64,000 bases of DNA from Legionella nautarum (GTDB lineage Bacteria > Pseudomonadota > Gammaproteobacteria > Legionellales > Legionellaceae). The notes under the pieces were generated by a model. That model had not been told where the DNA came from and searched no databases. It worked only from the letters and a program-made list of their open reading frames with translations. Shown piece after piece: positions 18,217 through 27,436 of this stretch (positions within the stretch are counted from its first letter, which is position 1; each line of letters opens with the position of its first letter). Both the position numbers and the translations under genes were made by a program. The stretch lies in assembly GCF_001467895.1 (NCBI RefSeq), contig NZ_LNYO01000013.1:1231354-1295353 (forward strand). The letters are read 5' to 3'.

Positions 18217-18448
18217 GTATCGGATTAAACGGTTGTTTCAACCATTATCCCCTACCATAACCAAATACATTGTTTGAGAATATGCTCGCTTCCATTCCCA
18301 ACTAGAGAAGCAACATTCCAAATATTCCATGGGCTTACAGTTAAAAATGTGTTAAAAATATGAACTATATGCGTTAATTGTTTTCTGATTTTAGGGTAAT
18401 AAAGTTTAAGATTCCGTCTGCTGTTAAAAAAGTTTGCAACAAGCCTGA

Positions 18449-18625
18449 CTAGAAAATGCAGCAGCCTATTTAGGGGAAAAAGAAAATGTAAAAGAAAAAA
18501 TATGCTCGAGGCTTCAATGGCCTTAACTTAAAGTGACACCAAAGAGTGTTACCATTTCAGAGCAAAATACATCTCAGTTTATTCGTCATATTGCGTTCGT
18601 TTTGCAAGAAACGATCATGCCTTAA
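18449..18625 (+). pseudogene. decayed unidentified coding remnant
   Basis: A single frame with one internal stop reads LENAAAYLGEKENVKEKICS, then after a TAA LKVTPKSVTISEQNTSQFIR and HIAFVLQETIMP. Its amino-acid composition is protein-like rather than random, so it appears to be a gene relic. I cannot name the family. The remaining ~180 bp before the next gene contain nothing recognisable except an AGAGGTG ribosome site at its end. Confidence 0.3.
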
Positions 18626-18801
18626 GGTTTTCTTAATAATTCAATAGTACTATATATGACCAATTTGTTGTTTTTTTATGTTGGCGCTCTACCATTTACA
18701 GGCCCAATTTTAACAGGCTGACATATGATGGACAGGAGTTCTACAATTCCTTATTCACTGATAAAGAACACAATTTCAATTAATCAAGAGGTGTATTATT
18801 A

Positions 18802-21800
18802 ATGAAACGTAGTCAACCCCAACCACAATTAGCTGGAACTATTACCCCCTCAACTCAAACACGAGAAGGGAGCAATACTGGATCATCAATTGAGCAGCAA
18901 CGTCAACAAGCACAATTAGAGAGAAAGGAAAAATATGAGCAGCAAAAAGCCCTTGCCTGTGCTAAACAACTGCTACAATCCTTATACAAACTCCAGAATA
19001 GTTTACAACTTAACCCATTGCCTACGAATAAACAAATTGATCTCTTTGAGTCTCAGGCAGAGCATAATCAATACCTTACATCGATTTTAGAACTAGATAG
19101 TGAATTGTCGCAATATTTGCAAAATTGGGCTGATTTAGACTTAGATCTAATTACGCCTATCGTCTCGTCTATGCTTAAATTATCCGGCAAGGATGACTCC
19201 TCCAGCACTAGCGTCATGGAAAAAGAACTAATGAAGATGGCTGCTACCATGACCCTTCTACAAAGCAAAATTAAAGAGTTAATCACAATCCATGTTGATA
19301 GAGATGAAGAGAGAAGAGCCCTTGATCGAGATATCATCGCCACTGCTAAAGTAGTGAATTATACTCTTCAGAGCATCCTAGACAAACTCAATCTGAGTGC
19401 CCCTGAAACAGCTGTCGAAAAAGAAAGACCTGCCCCAACTTTTACTGAACCAAAAAGTGAGCGCCAAGAAAATGACAATACGGCTCAAAATAATAATCTT
19501 CTAATGCTCCCTCCTGAGTTACAATTTGACATTTTAAAACGCCTATCTTTGCCAGAATTATTAGCAATGAGAGAATCCTCGAAGGATATGCGCGACTTAG
19601 CTGAGATCTATATTAATGATATTACCGATCCAAAGAATATCATTCGCTATCTTAGTCAGGCCAATGGTATCGACGGTCATCGATTTACAGCAGCATACCA
19701 GTGCACCAGCCAATATAGAGCCCTTAAAGAAAAGGTGTTGACCCATCAGCCTCTAACTGATCTAGAGACAATTTGTTATGCTTTAACTAGGGATATTAAT
19801 CGGTTACCACCAAATTTATCTCGGGCGATGGCAGCTAGTAACCTGGATGAAACTACTACTAATCATTTAGAGCTGATTATTGCTGCCTCGAAGCAATTGC
19901 AGGCTATAAGTGAGCAGTGGAAAATTCTAGATACCGGCGAGCGCGCTAATAAGCAAAGGTATTTTCGCGAACATATAGACAACCTAAATAGTATGTTAAC
20001 AGCAAATCACCCGCAACGTTTTGTAAACTTACTCGCAGGAGCCGATCTCAGTCGATTGAAGCTCAAAATGCTTGATTTATCCTATCTTAACTTGAGAAAT
20101 GTAAAATTAAGCAATTCCTCGCTTTCTGGTGTCAACTTAACGGGAGCCTCTTTAATAGATGCTGATTTAAGCAATGCTAATTTACGCGATGCAGATCTCA
20201 CAGATACCAACCTAGCTGGCGCAAATATAAGCCGAACACAACTTTCAGGTGTGAAACTCTACAAAGCAAAATTCTATCGAACTGATTTTGAATGGAGTAC
20301 ATTGCTAGGTACTCAATTAATGCCTGAAGGGGAACTAACCGATTTAAAAACCTTTAGTGCCCATCTTAAAAAATTTCAACAAGCAATAAAGCATCAAACT
20401 CCATTGAGCCAGCGTGCTTTACAGGAACAATTATTATACAACATTGCCCAACAAGTTAGGCGGTCAAGCGCTATGGACGATGTAAAGATGGCTTTTCTAG
20501 ATGAGGCTATCGCCCTTATTATTCCTCATGATAAAGCAACTTGCTTACTCCCGTTCGAAAATGAGTGCATGAAACTTAAGCAAGCATTCCAACCAAAAAA
20601 ATCAGCTAATATCTCAGTCCATCCTTCCAGACAAGAAGCGCGTGAGACTATTAAGGCCATTATGCAAAAAATTGCGTGGCTGGAAAGCGCTTCCTCTATA
20701 CAAGCGTCTGCAAGCAGTCAGCTTACCCAGCCAGCTATTGAAATTCGTAAAGAATATCTTCGTTTATACGACCTTCTTGAGAAGTATCGTGATGATTTGA
20801 ATTCTAGAGAGAAAGTCTCCGAAGCTTGGGGTATCAGCCCAGAACTATGGCATACCATCTATTTTATGTGTTTTTCAATATTATACAAACCTATTTGGAT
20901 AGGGCCTAGCTTAGTGGATTCTCCCCCTACAGTGCAGGGTAATGAGAGGGATAAATGTTTTGCTAGTGAGGTTTATAACGCAGGGATTTTTCACATCGAA
21001 AAACTACAACACATTAAATTGGAAGACCTAGAAGATTACCTTTATCAAGAAGAAGACTTCTTCATTAGGGAAGAGGGAAAAGCAAAAGCCCATGCAAAAC
21101 TGGGAGATCTGTTTATTACCTTTTACCCCGGGGGGCACGGCAGTTTTGCAGCAACAGTAGAAATTATTGATTTTGCCAATCGTAAACGTAAACTTGCTTT
21201 TGCTTTTAATACTAAATGCCCCAGTGATCTAGATTTTGAGGGCTATTTTCCTATAGATCCAATCCTATGTTATGAGTCACCATCGGCCGTACGCCGAGAC
21301 TCAATACCCGCAGAATTTCTTACTCAAATGCGAGAAGCAATTGCTCTGAAAAAGCAATTTATTGAAAGGGTATTTGTTTCAGAAAGAGAAAACCGTGCGA
21401 GGAAAGTGGAAAAAAAATCGCTAGAAGTTTCATCTCATCAAAAACAAAGTCCAGGAATCGATTCAGCGGCAGTGGGTGGCAAAGCCGTAAAAGCTGCCCC
21501 AGGGATGCAGGCTACCCAATTAACTCCTAGTAAGACAGAAGCAACCGCTCGCTCAGCTATGCTTGCGTATTCATCTAGTCAATTGGCTAAAATTACCGGA
21601 TTGAATCCACAGGCTGCCCCAACTATTTCCTACCCGAAGCGTAGTAATAGATCAACTTCGGCTACACTTCCTACTCCTTCTAGAGGCTCTTCTGCTTATG
21701 GCAGTAAATCATCTATGTTCCGTCCTCTTGCACCCCCATCCCAACCCGGGAATAGTAATAGACCAATTTTGGCTACTCCCCCTGCTCCTCCTTCCAGGGG

Positions 21801-22041
21801 ATCTTCTGCTGGATATAATTCGTCTAGGCTCCACGCTCCTGCAGGAACGACATCCCCATCGAGGAGCAGTAATCAATTAACCGCTGTTACTCCTCGTCCA
21901 ATTCCCTCTAGGGGCAGTTCCGTTGGGCATAATTCACATGGGCTCTATGCTCGTGTTCCCAATGTGGCTTTGCCAGGGCAACAGCCAGCAACTAGCCAAG
22001 CTAACCAATCTTCCTCTTTTAGACATCCTTCTGAATTCTAA
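18802..22041 (+). CDS. F-box and pentapeptide-repeat protein, Dot/Icm effector candidate
   Basis: A 1079-aa multi-domain protein. Residues 30-60 are Gln/Glu/Lys-rich. Residues 235-270 (LPPELQFDILKRLSLPELLA, then MRESSKDMRDL) match an F-box, the Skp1-binding motif of eukaryotic SCF ubiquitin ligases. Residues ~413-500 are pentapeptide repeats of A(D/N)LxxxxL pattern (GVNLTGASLIDADLSNANLR). The C-terminal ~130 residues are Pro/Ser-rich with three copies of a unit containing PSRGSS about 45-50 residues apart. No signal peptide or membrane segment. F-box proteins in Legionella are known Dot/Icm effectors that use host ubiquitination; this one would recruit Skp1, with the other domains binding a target. 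ATG with AGAGGTG 10 nt upstream. Confidence 0.78.
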   Translation: MKRSQPQPQLAGTITPSTQTREGSNTGSSIEQQRQQAQLERKEKYEQQKALACAKQLLQSLYKLQNSLQLNPLPTNKQIDLFESQAEHNQYLTSILELDSELSQYLQNWADLDLDLITPIVSSMLKLSGKDDSSSTSVMEKELMKMAATMTLLQSKIKELITIHVDRDEERRALDRDIIATAKVVNYTLQSILDKLNLSAPETAVEKERPAPTFTEPKSERQENDNTAQNNNLLMLPPELQFDILKRLSLPELLAMRESSKDMRDLAEIYINDITDPKNIIRYLSQANGIDGHRFTAAYQCTSQYRALKEKVLTHQPLTDLETICYALTRDINRLPPNLSRAMAASNLDETTTNHLELIIAASKQLQAISEQWKILDTGERANKQRYFREHIDNLNSMLTANHPQRFVNLLAGADLSRLKLKMLDLSYLNLRNVKLSNSSLSGVNLTGASLIDADLSNANLRDADLTDTNLAGANISRTQLSGVKLYKAKFYRTDFEWSTLLGTQLMPEGELTDLKTFSAHLKKFQQAIKHQTPLSQRALQEQLLYNIAQQVRRSSAMDDVKMAFLDEAIALIIPHDKATCLLPFENECMKLKQAFQPKKSANISVHPSRQEARETIKAIMQKIAWLESASSIQASASSQLTQPAIEIRKEYLRLYDLLEKYRDDLNSREKVSEAWGISPELWHTIYFMCFSILYKPIWIGPSLVDSPPTVQGNERDKCFASEVYNAGIFHIEKLQHIKLEDLEDYLYQEEDFFIREEGKAKAHAKLGDLFITFYPGGHGSFAATVEIIDFANRKRKLAFAFNTKCPSDLDFEGYFPIDPILCYESPSAVRRDSIPAEFLTQMREAIALKKQFIERVFVSERENRARKVEKKSLEVSSHQKQSPGIDSAAVGGKAVKAAPGMQATQLTPSKTEATARSAMLAYSSSQLAKITGLNPQAAPTISYPKRSNRSTSATLPTPSRGSSAYGSKSSMFRPLAPPSQPGNSNRPILATPPAPPSRGSSAGYNSSRLHAPAGTTSPSRSSNQLTAVTPRPIPSRGSSVGHNSHGLYARVPNVALPGQQPATSQANQSSSFRHPSEF

Positions 22042-22238
22042 GAGTAAAGGTTTTGGCCTATGGATAACAGGGCTAATGATGTTCACTGAACCTCATTAGT
22101 CCCACCTATTAGTCAGGTTCAAGTTATATTGACACGCAACTTTGGACCTCATTACTTTGACATAATTATTACTCATTGTTAAAATATCGAGCAATAATGT
22201 TATTTGTACGATATCTTAATTTAACTGGAGAAGTAAAT

Positions 22239-22655
22239 ATGCGTGGGAGAAGTCTTTTTTCAGAAAGAACACAAAAGCTTGAACATGTTGCATGGCCTGC
22301 GGGAGACAATTTAGTTGAGCAAGCCTATCAACTACTGCGCCACATTCCAGGAAGAACAAGCGATTCTGTTCAAAAAGGAACCTGTAAAAAAGTGCTTGAG
22401 GGATGGAAAAATAAAACACCTGAACAAATATTAGGTAAATATGTCAATGACTTACAAACTTGTAAACAATTGCTTAGAGATGATCGAGGATATGCTATAA
22501 CATTGAAAGAGTATTATCCCAAAGAAGACTATGCTCATGTTATAGAAATTTATAATCTCCTAGATAATACTTATGAAAATTATGTTGCTGCTAGGAATAA
22601 CTCTCAAAAACCGGAAGATAATCAAGACCAGCAACACTGCTCTTGTAATCCCTAG
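22239..22655 (+). CDS. hypothetical protein, 138 aa
   Basis: Begins MRGRSLFSERTQKLEHVAWP and ends in a cysteine-containing polar tail (DQQHCSCNP). The ATG at 22239 is chosen over an upstream frame opening at 22176 because CTGGAG lies 7-8 nt before it. The protein is probably helical and soluble, with a KIL/YEN-rich middle and no membrane segment. I do not recognise a family. It lies between two F-box genes and ends about 40 bp before a strong hairpin, so it may belong to the same effector set. Confidence 0.55.
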   Translation: MRGRSLFSERTQKLEHVAWPAGDNLVEQAYQLLRHIPGRTSDSVQKGTCKKVLEGWKNKTPEQILGKYVNDLQTCKQLLRDDRGYAITLKEYYPKEDYAHVIEIYNLLDNTYENYVAARNNSQKPEDNQDQQHCSCNP

Positions 22656-22692
22656 ATTTCGTGTAAATGATAGGCTTTAGGTATTTTAAGGG

Positions 22693-22733
22693 AGATTAAT
22701 AACCTGGCTCCAAAGCAGCCAGGTTATTAATCT
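22693..22733. terminator. perfect 17-bp hairpin between convergent genes
   Basis: AGATTAATAACCTGGCT (22693-22709) and its exact reverse complement (22717-22733) flank a 7-nt loop. It sits between the 3' ends of the 138-aa gene (+) and the F-box/PP2C gene (-), as a bidirectional terminator would. No long T run follows on either strand. Confidence 0.6.
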
Positions 22734-22756
22734 ACAACCTCTTATGCTCTGCTCAT

Positions 22757-24763
22757 CTATCCGAGCGTTGGACTTGTATCCAAAGGAAGCTCTTCCTCTA
22801 TTTCAGTATTTGATTCGTGGACTCTCAGCGCAACCAGAATTTTTTCTAATTCTTCAATGGCCTCAGCTAAACACCATTTTAGCCGATCGTCTCCTGAAAA
22901 AAACTGTAGCGCATAGCTTATTATTGGCGTATCGCTGAGCATTTCATTTTTGACTTTTAAGTGGTTAAGCAACGCCTCTACTAAGACACTCGTCTTTTCT
23001 TTTGGATAATTATCAAAGACAAAGTCTACTTCAGTTTTTAATTTATGAATCCAAACTTTTTGAGGACAGTCATAATCAAATAGCAGAGACGCGTTATATT
23101 TTTTTCTAATGGACAAAACCACTCCTGCGGCCTTATATAGAACAGTTAGATCTTTCACCATAGATTCTAATTCTGTATGAATCTCTAAAAGATTGGTTTT
23201 ATTGACCCTTAGTACAGACTTTCTTAAAGCATTAATAAAATTTAACGGATGTTTTAAGTAGCACCGCTCCCCCGGGAGTAGGTAATTCTCAGGAAAATAA
23301 GCAAATAAAAGGGCTTCTAGCCTGCTAGGCAACAATAGAATAGCTGAATAAGTTTCGACTCGTTGAAGACAATCGTTTATTTTATTTTGCTCATTCAAAG
23401 CTAGGGCATCAATTAAATGAGTCAGTAACTCCGCGTAGCAGCGGTAGGCTTGCTGAAGAAAGCGAGGAATATTCACTCTTAAACGCTCGCCTTTAACTCC
23501 ATCAAAAATGGTATATAGAAATGAGCAGGCTTGATCGATCTTCTTGGCCAACCTTTTGATTCTTTTTTGCTCGAAATTACAAAGAATAGCGCAACCGAGT
23601 TTTATTTCAAGTACGGGCCCATATAACTGACTTACTACTTTAGCAACTTCTATATCATCAAAGCCTTCAAAAACAGCCATATACTTTGCTCGATAAGCGT
23701 TTGCATCAAGAGCTGTGATAAGGATACTGCTGCTAGCGTTAGAGTTATCGGCAATTACTTTCTGCCCCAAAAGCTCTGCGATTTCATGAGGTGCTTTTTT
23801 ATGATGTTCTTCGAATAGGGCCGTTATTCCTTCTTTTGTTAGAGCGTTTTGCCTCATCAAACGTCTAGAAGCAAGGATCACAAAGGCTCTATCATTTTCA
23901 TTAAAGGCAATAGGATTAAAATAAGTATCCGGCTGATGACTAAATCCGTCCCGCTCAAATACACCGTTACCTAGACCACGACTAAGGTTGCATGAGCCTT
24001 TTACAGTATTTTGTATCCATCCAGCCTCATTTACACGACCACCAGCTTTGATAATCCTTTCTTTCTCATTTTTTTCTGCAGCTCTATGTCGAAACCTGTT
24101 CAAAACCAAAAATTGACTTACTTTATTTTCTTCATTTAATACAATAGCTATAGCAAAACAATCACCCAAATTAACTGTATAAACATTACAACCCAACAAT
24201 GTCACACCAGATACAATAGCTCCACTCAGAAAATCTATCCTTAATTGACGGATACAATCCTGCAGTAAATCTACTGTAGAAGCTAAACTTTGCCGATGTG
24301 CTGCTGTTGAAATGGTTGGTAAGAGTGTAGATTGGAAAATACCTGCGCTAATACGACCTAATTTTGGATAGGTCAGGCCACGAAACTCTGCTATACCTAT
24401 TCTACCCTCCACTGTCGCCAGGTAGGATAAATTCTCTAAAGATAAATCATCAGCAGTTTGTGGCGCCCTCTTTCCTGGCTCCTTAGGATCTGCGTAACTA
24501 TGAATAGGAAAGAAACGAAATTCAGCTAATTTGCGCAATTCAGCTTTATAATCAACCGACTCTCTTGTTACTAAGTCCTGGTAAATTTCGGGATAATTGG
24601 CTCTGAGGCGCCATTGCCATTGAGCATTGTCCTTGCAATAAAAATTAAACCACTGACAAACTAAAGCCAGTCGCGCCAAATCTTCAATTGAGAAATAGAA
24701 AAAAATAGCTTGGATTAATTCGAGAGCTAACTCGCTCGAACCATCTTCATTGAACAACCACAT
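22757..24763 (-). CDS. F-box protein with degenerate PP2C-like domain, effector candidate
   Basis: A 668-aa protein. Residues 12-60 (ELALELIQAIFFYFSIEDLA, then RLALVCQWFNFYCKDNAQWQ) form an F-box. Residues ~110-355 follow the PP2C phosphatase order: SGAIVSGVTLLGCNVYTVNL-GDC (SGsTa...vaNvGDs), NEKERIIKAGGRV (E..RI..aGG.V), CNLSRGLGNGVFE (LavsRalGD), DRAFVILASRR (DeFlilAsDG) and NASSSILIT (.DNiTvi). Asp residues that bind metal in true PP2C are replaced (SRR for SDG, SSS for DN, RHR for DH), so catalysis is doubtful and the domain may serve as a binding module. Residues 360-668 are helical and unassigned. No secretion signal of Sec type. Likely a Dot/Icm effector by architecture. Confidence 0.72.
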   Translation of the reverse strand: MWLFNEDGSSELALELIQAIFFYFSIEDLARLALVCQWFNFYCKDNAQWQWRLRANYPEIYQDLVTRESVDYKAELRKLAEFRFFPIHSYADPKEPGKRAPQTADDLSLENLSYLATVEGRIGIAEFRGLTYPKLGRISAGIFQSTLLPTISTAAHRQSLASTVDLLQDCIRQLRIDFLSGAIVSGVTLLGCNVYTVNLGDCFAIAIVLNEENKVSQFLVLNRFRHRAAEKNEKERIIKAGGRVNEAGWIQNTVKGSCNLSRGLGNGVFERDGFSHQPDTYFNPIAFNENDRAFVILASRRLMRQNALTKEGITALFEEHHKKAPHEIAELLGQKVIADNSNASSSILITALDANAYRAKYMAVFEGFDDIEVAKVVSQLYGPVLEIKLGCAILCNFEQKRIKRLAKKIDQACSFLYTIFDGVKGERLRVNIPRFLQQAYRCYAELLTHLIDALALNEQNKINDCLQRVETYSAILLLPSRLEALLFAYFPENYLLPGERCYLKHPLNFINALRKSVLRVNKTNLLEIHTELESMVKDLTVLYKAAGVVLSIRKKYNASLLFDYDCPQKVWIHKLKTEVDFVFDNYPKEKTSVLVEALLNHLKVKNEMLSDTPIISYALQFFSGDDRLKWCLAEAIEELEKILVALRVHESNTEIEEELPLDTSPTLG

Positions 24764-24946
24764 ACTCCTTTACCCTGACAAAAAGAACTTATGGTATCTT
24801 AATATTATATTAATTGCTCACAGTGTTTTTCATAAATATAGTTTGCCCTTTGCCCCCCCATTTGATAGCCAAGCTACTTGTAAAATCATGGATTCTGCGA
24901 GCAGGCTACAGGGATTCGATTAAACCATTAAAAGGTATCAGAGGAA

Positions 24947-26176
24947 TTAAAGAAAGTAACTATAAATTAAGATGGTTATCAGAGTTAAAGGGGCACCTAA
25001 TTTGATAAATTCGAAAAATCCAAAGCCTTTGACGCCGCGATTTTCACTATTTTGGATAATAATGATATTGCTCGCAGCGCCTAAAATCGATAAATTTCCC
25101 GAAATAGTACTGCCTATAGCAAGGGTTAATAATTGAGAATTGTCGTAAGAATGATGCGTCAATAGCGGTAAATATAAGGCTACTAATGGAACATTGGATA
25201 TAAATTGGCTAAGTACGATGCTGAGAAGTAAGATGACCGCAGGATTCATAAAAGCGATATTGTAGTGATTAATGTTCCTTTGAAAAAATCCACTATCCCA
25301 AACACTTTGCATAAGGACAAAAGTACTGGCAAAAAAGATTAAGGTTCCCCAATCAAGCTTTTTTATAAAAAACCAGATTTGATGACTCAAGAAGAGCGGC
25401 AACGCCGCTAGGATTGCAATATAACTAAAATTAATTCTTAGCGGTGAATGAATGGAATCCAGCACAATTTTAGCAAGCACTAAAAAAACCATGATCATTA
25501 AACTTATTCTCACCAAAAGAACTGTGCGATGCTCAGAGATCGGAGTTGGAGTTACTTTTTCAAGGGGCGCATCTAAGGTTTCTTTGTACACTAAATAAAT
25601 AAGAAAATAACAAATAAAAAGATTCAACAGTGTCGGAATAATCAGTGGTCGGATAAAATCAAGAAATGGGGAACTCATCTCACCTTTAACTGCTATTAGC
25701 AAATTTTGAGGATTCCCCACTGGGCTCATTGCGCTGCCAATAGTAATCGAGAACGCTAAAGCAAAAAGTAAAGGTTTGATTAATGGACGCTGTGATTTGC
25801 ATAATTGCAAGATAAGGGGAGTTCCAATGATGGCAATGGTATCATTCATTAACAAAACGGTACTAAGACCCAATACAAAAATAATAATAACTAGAGCTTG
25901 TTTACCCGTGTGGCTGTAATAAAAAAGTCTATGAGTCAAATGTTCTAAATAACCACTTTCTTCAGCTGCTTGTGCAATTAAAAAAACACCAAATAAATAA
26001 ATCATCACATTAGGTTCAATGGCCAAAATAGCCTGTAAGGGAGTTATTTGTTGGAATACAAGAGTAGCAAAAGCGCCCGTGGCCATAATTAGCCAAATGG
26101 GAATGCTCATTTTTCCCACTTGGCGAAATGCGATAGTCACTAAAGTAATTAAAAGAATAATAAGCGCTGCTGGCAT
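24947..26176 (-). CDS. SLC13/ArsB-type anion permease
   Basis: A 409-aa inner-membrane transporter with about ten to eleven hydrophobic segments, of the ion transporter (ArsB/NhaD/CitM/SLC13) superfamily. Family signs include LLMNDTIAIIGTPLILQLCK, the first re-entrant region, and AMSPVGNPQNLLIA, the typical GNPQN motif. A second, repeated half carries SNVPLVALYLPLL and GAASNIIIIQNSE. The substrate (anion, Na+/H+ or arsenite) cannot be chosen from sequence. Its start lies only 24 bp after the flgL stop on the same strand, so it may be read from the flagellar operon, although the function is unrelated. Confidence 0.88.
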   Translation of the reverse strand: MPAALIILLITLVTIAFRQVGKMSIPIWLIMATGAFATLVFQQITPLQAILAIEPNVMIYLFGVFLIAQAAEESGYLEHLTHRLFYYSHTGKQALVIIIFVLGLSTVLLMNDTIAIIGTPLILQLCKSQRPLIKPLLFALAFSITIGSAMSPVGNPQNLLIAVKGEMSSPFLDFIRPLIIPTLLNLFICYFLIYLVYKETLDAPLEKVTPTPISEHRTVLLVRISLMIMVFLVLAKIVLDSIHSPLRINFSYIAILAALPLFLSHQIWFFIKKLDWGTLIFFASTFVLMQSVWDSGFFQRNINHYNIAFMNPAVILLLSIVLSQFISNVPLVALYLPLLTHHSYDNSQLLTLAIGSTISGNLSILGAASNIIIIQNSENRGVKGFGFFEFIKLGAPLTLITILIYSYFL

Positions 26177-26200
26177 TTATCTTAGGTATTGTGAATAGGG

Positions 26201-27433
26201 TTAAATGTAATTAAACACTGTCAAGCCCTGGATACGGGCGAAACTCTGTTGTGCTGCCTGTAAATAAACTTGCTGAAGATTCAATTTGACCGCTGCTTCT
26301 GCTAAATTGACATCTTCTAAAGTCGATAAGGTTTCTTGACTGATTTCGATCACATCCCCATTAATTTGATCAGCCACATCTAATTGATTTAAGCGAGCCC
26401 CGACTTGTGCACGAAAAGCAAGAATATTGCTTAATGCACTATCTAATTGGGCCAAGAGTTGATTGTTTTCTGTGAAAACTGCAGCCTTATCAGCCGCTGT
26501 TGAAAACGATCGATTAAAATTAGTCACCATACGCGCACCGGTAGAAAAGATTGACTCATTTTTAGAAGGATTAACAGCAAAAGCATCACCCACTTTTGGC
26601 AGACCATCGAAGGTCAATTGAATCCCATTAAAATTTATTGATCCCCCCTCTTGATAAAGCGGAGCATCATCAGGAAGGCCAGTAGGCGGAATAACTGGGC
26701 CAGTGCTTGCACCAGTAACCATCACTACCATCTGATTTAAACTATTTAAAACGAAATTCACGGTATAAATATCAGCAACATACGCGGCAGGATTTACCAC
26801 CGAGCCGGTTGTGGCAGTTACTGTTCCTGTATTGGGAGTTGCCGTTTGAGTGACAGTAAAAGTACCATTTCCATTGATAATGCGCATAAAAATATCGCTG
26901 CCATTGTCATTCACCGGAACCTCTAATCCGCTACTGATCATTTGAAATCGTTGCGTTTGATCGCCATTATAAATGTACTGACCGGCATTTAAGCTAAAAG
27001 GCTGTGTCGATGTTTTGCTGCCACTAAAAAGATAATAGCCATTACTATCTTGCGCATTGCCCAAGTCTAATAATTGATTTAGAAGATTTTGCGCCTCTTC
27101 TGACATGGCGTTACGATCCGTCTCTGATAAAGCCGTATTTCCGGACTGAACTTGCAATTCACGCAGACGTTGAAGAACATTAATCACATTACTCATGACG
27201 CTCTCTTCAAAACTCAGTGCACTAACCGCCGACTCGCGATTTTTTTGCAAATTTTCTGTCGAATCGATACGTTGTTTCATCAATTCAATTTGCGCTGCAC
27301 TGACTGGATCATCAGAAGGCGACTGGATTTTTTTCTGAGAAGAAAGCTGTTGTTGCAATCTCAGTGTTTCCGCTTGCTGGCTCAACACCCCATTTAAACC
27401 CTGCAAAAAAATTTGCGCTGTCGAAATTCGCAT
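26201..27433 (-). CDS. flgL: flagellar hook-filament junction protein 3
   Basis: FlgL (HAP3) joins the hook to the filament. The N-terminus (MRISTAQIFLQGLNGVLSQQ and DDPVSAAQIELMKQRIDSTE) and the C-terminal coiled part (LEDVNLAEAAVKLNLQQVYL) have the flagellin-like D0/D1 heptads of the family. At 410 aa it is close to the usual length. It is the last flagellar gene of the operon, three bases after flgK, and is exported by the flagellar type III apparatus without a cleaved signal. Gene order and sequence agree, so the call is firm. Confidence 0.96.
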   Translation of the reverse strand: MRISTAQIFLQGLNGVLSQQAETLRLQQQLSSQKKIQSPSDDPVSAAQIELMKQRIDSTENLQKNRESAVSALSFEESVMSNVINVLQRLRELQVQSGNTALSETDRNAMSEEAQNLLNQLLDLGNAQDSNGYYLFSGSKTSTQPFSLNAGQYIYNGDQTQRFQMISSGLEVPVNDNGSDIFMRIINGNGTFTVTQTATPNTGTVTATTGSVVNPAAYVADIYTVNFVLNSLNQMVVMVTGASTGPVIPPTGLPDDAPLYQEGGSINFNGIQLTFDGLPKVGDAFAVNPSKNESIFSTGARMVTNFNRSFSTAADKAAVFTENNQLLAQLDSALSNILAFRAQVGARLNQLDVADQINGDVIEISQETLSTLEDVNLAEAAVKLNLQQVYLQAAQQSFARIQGLTVFNYI

Positions 27434-27436
27434 TTA

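Noticed and set aside
22629..22655. C-terminal CSCNP as a host prenylation (CaaX) signal
   Set aside because: The cysteine is not fourth from the end, so the motif does not fit.
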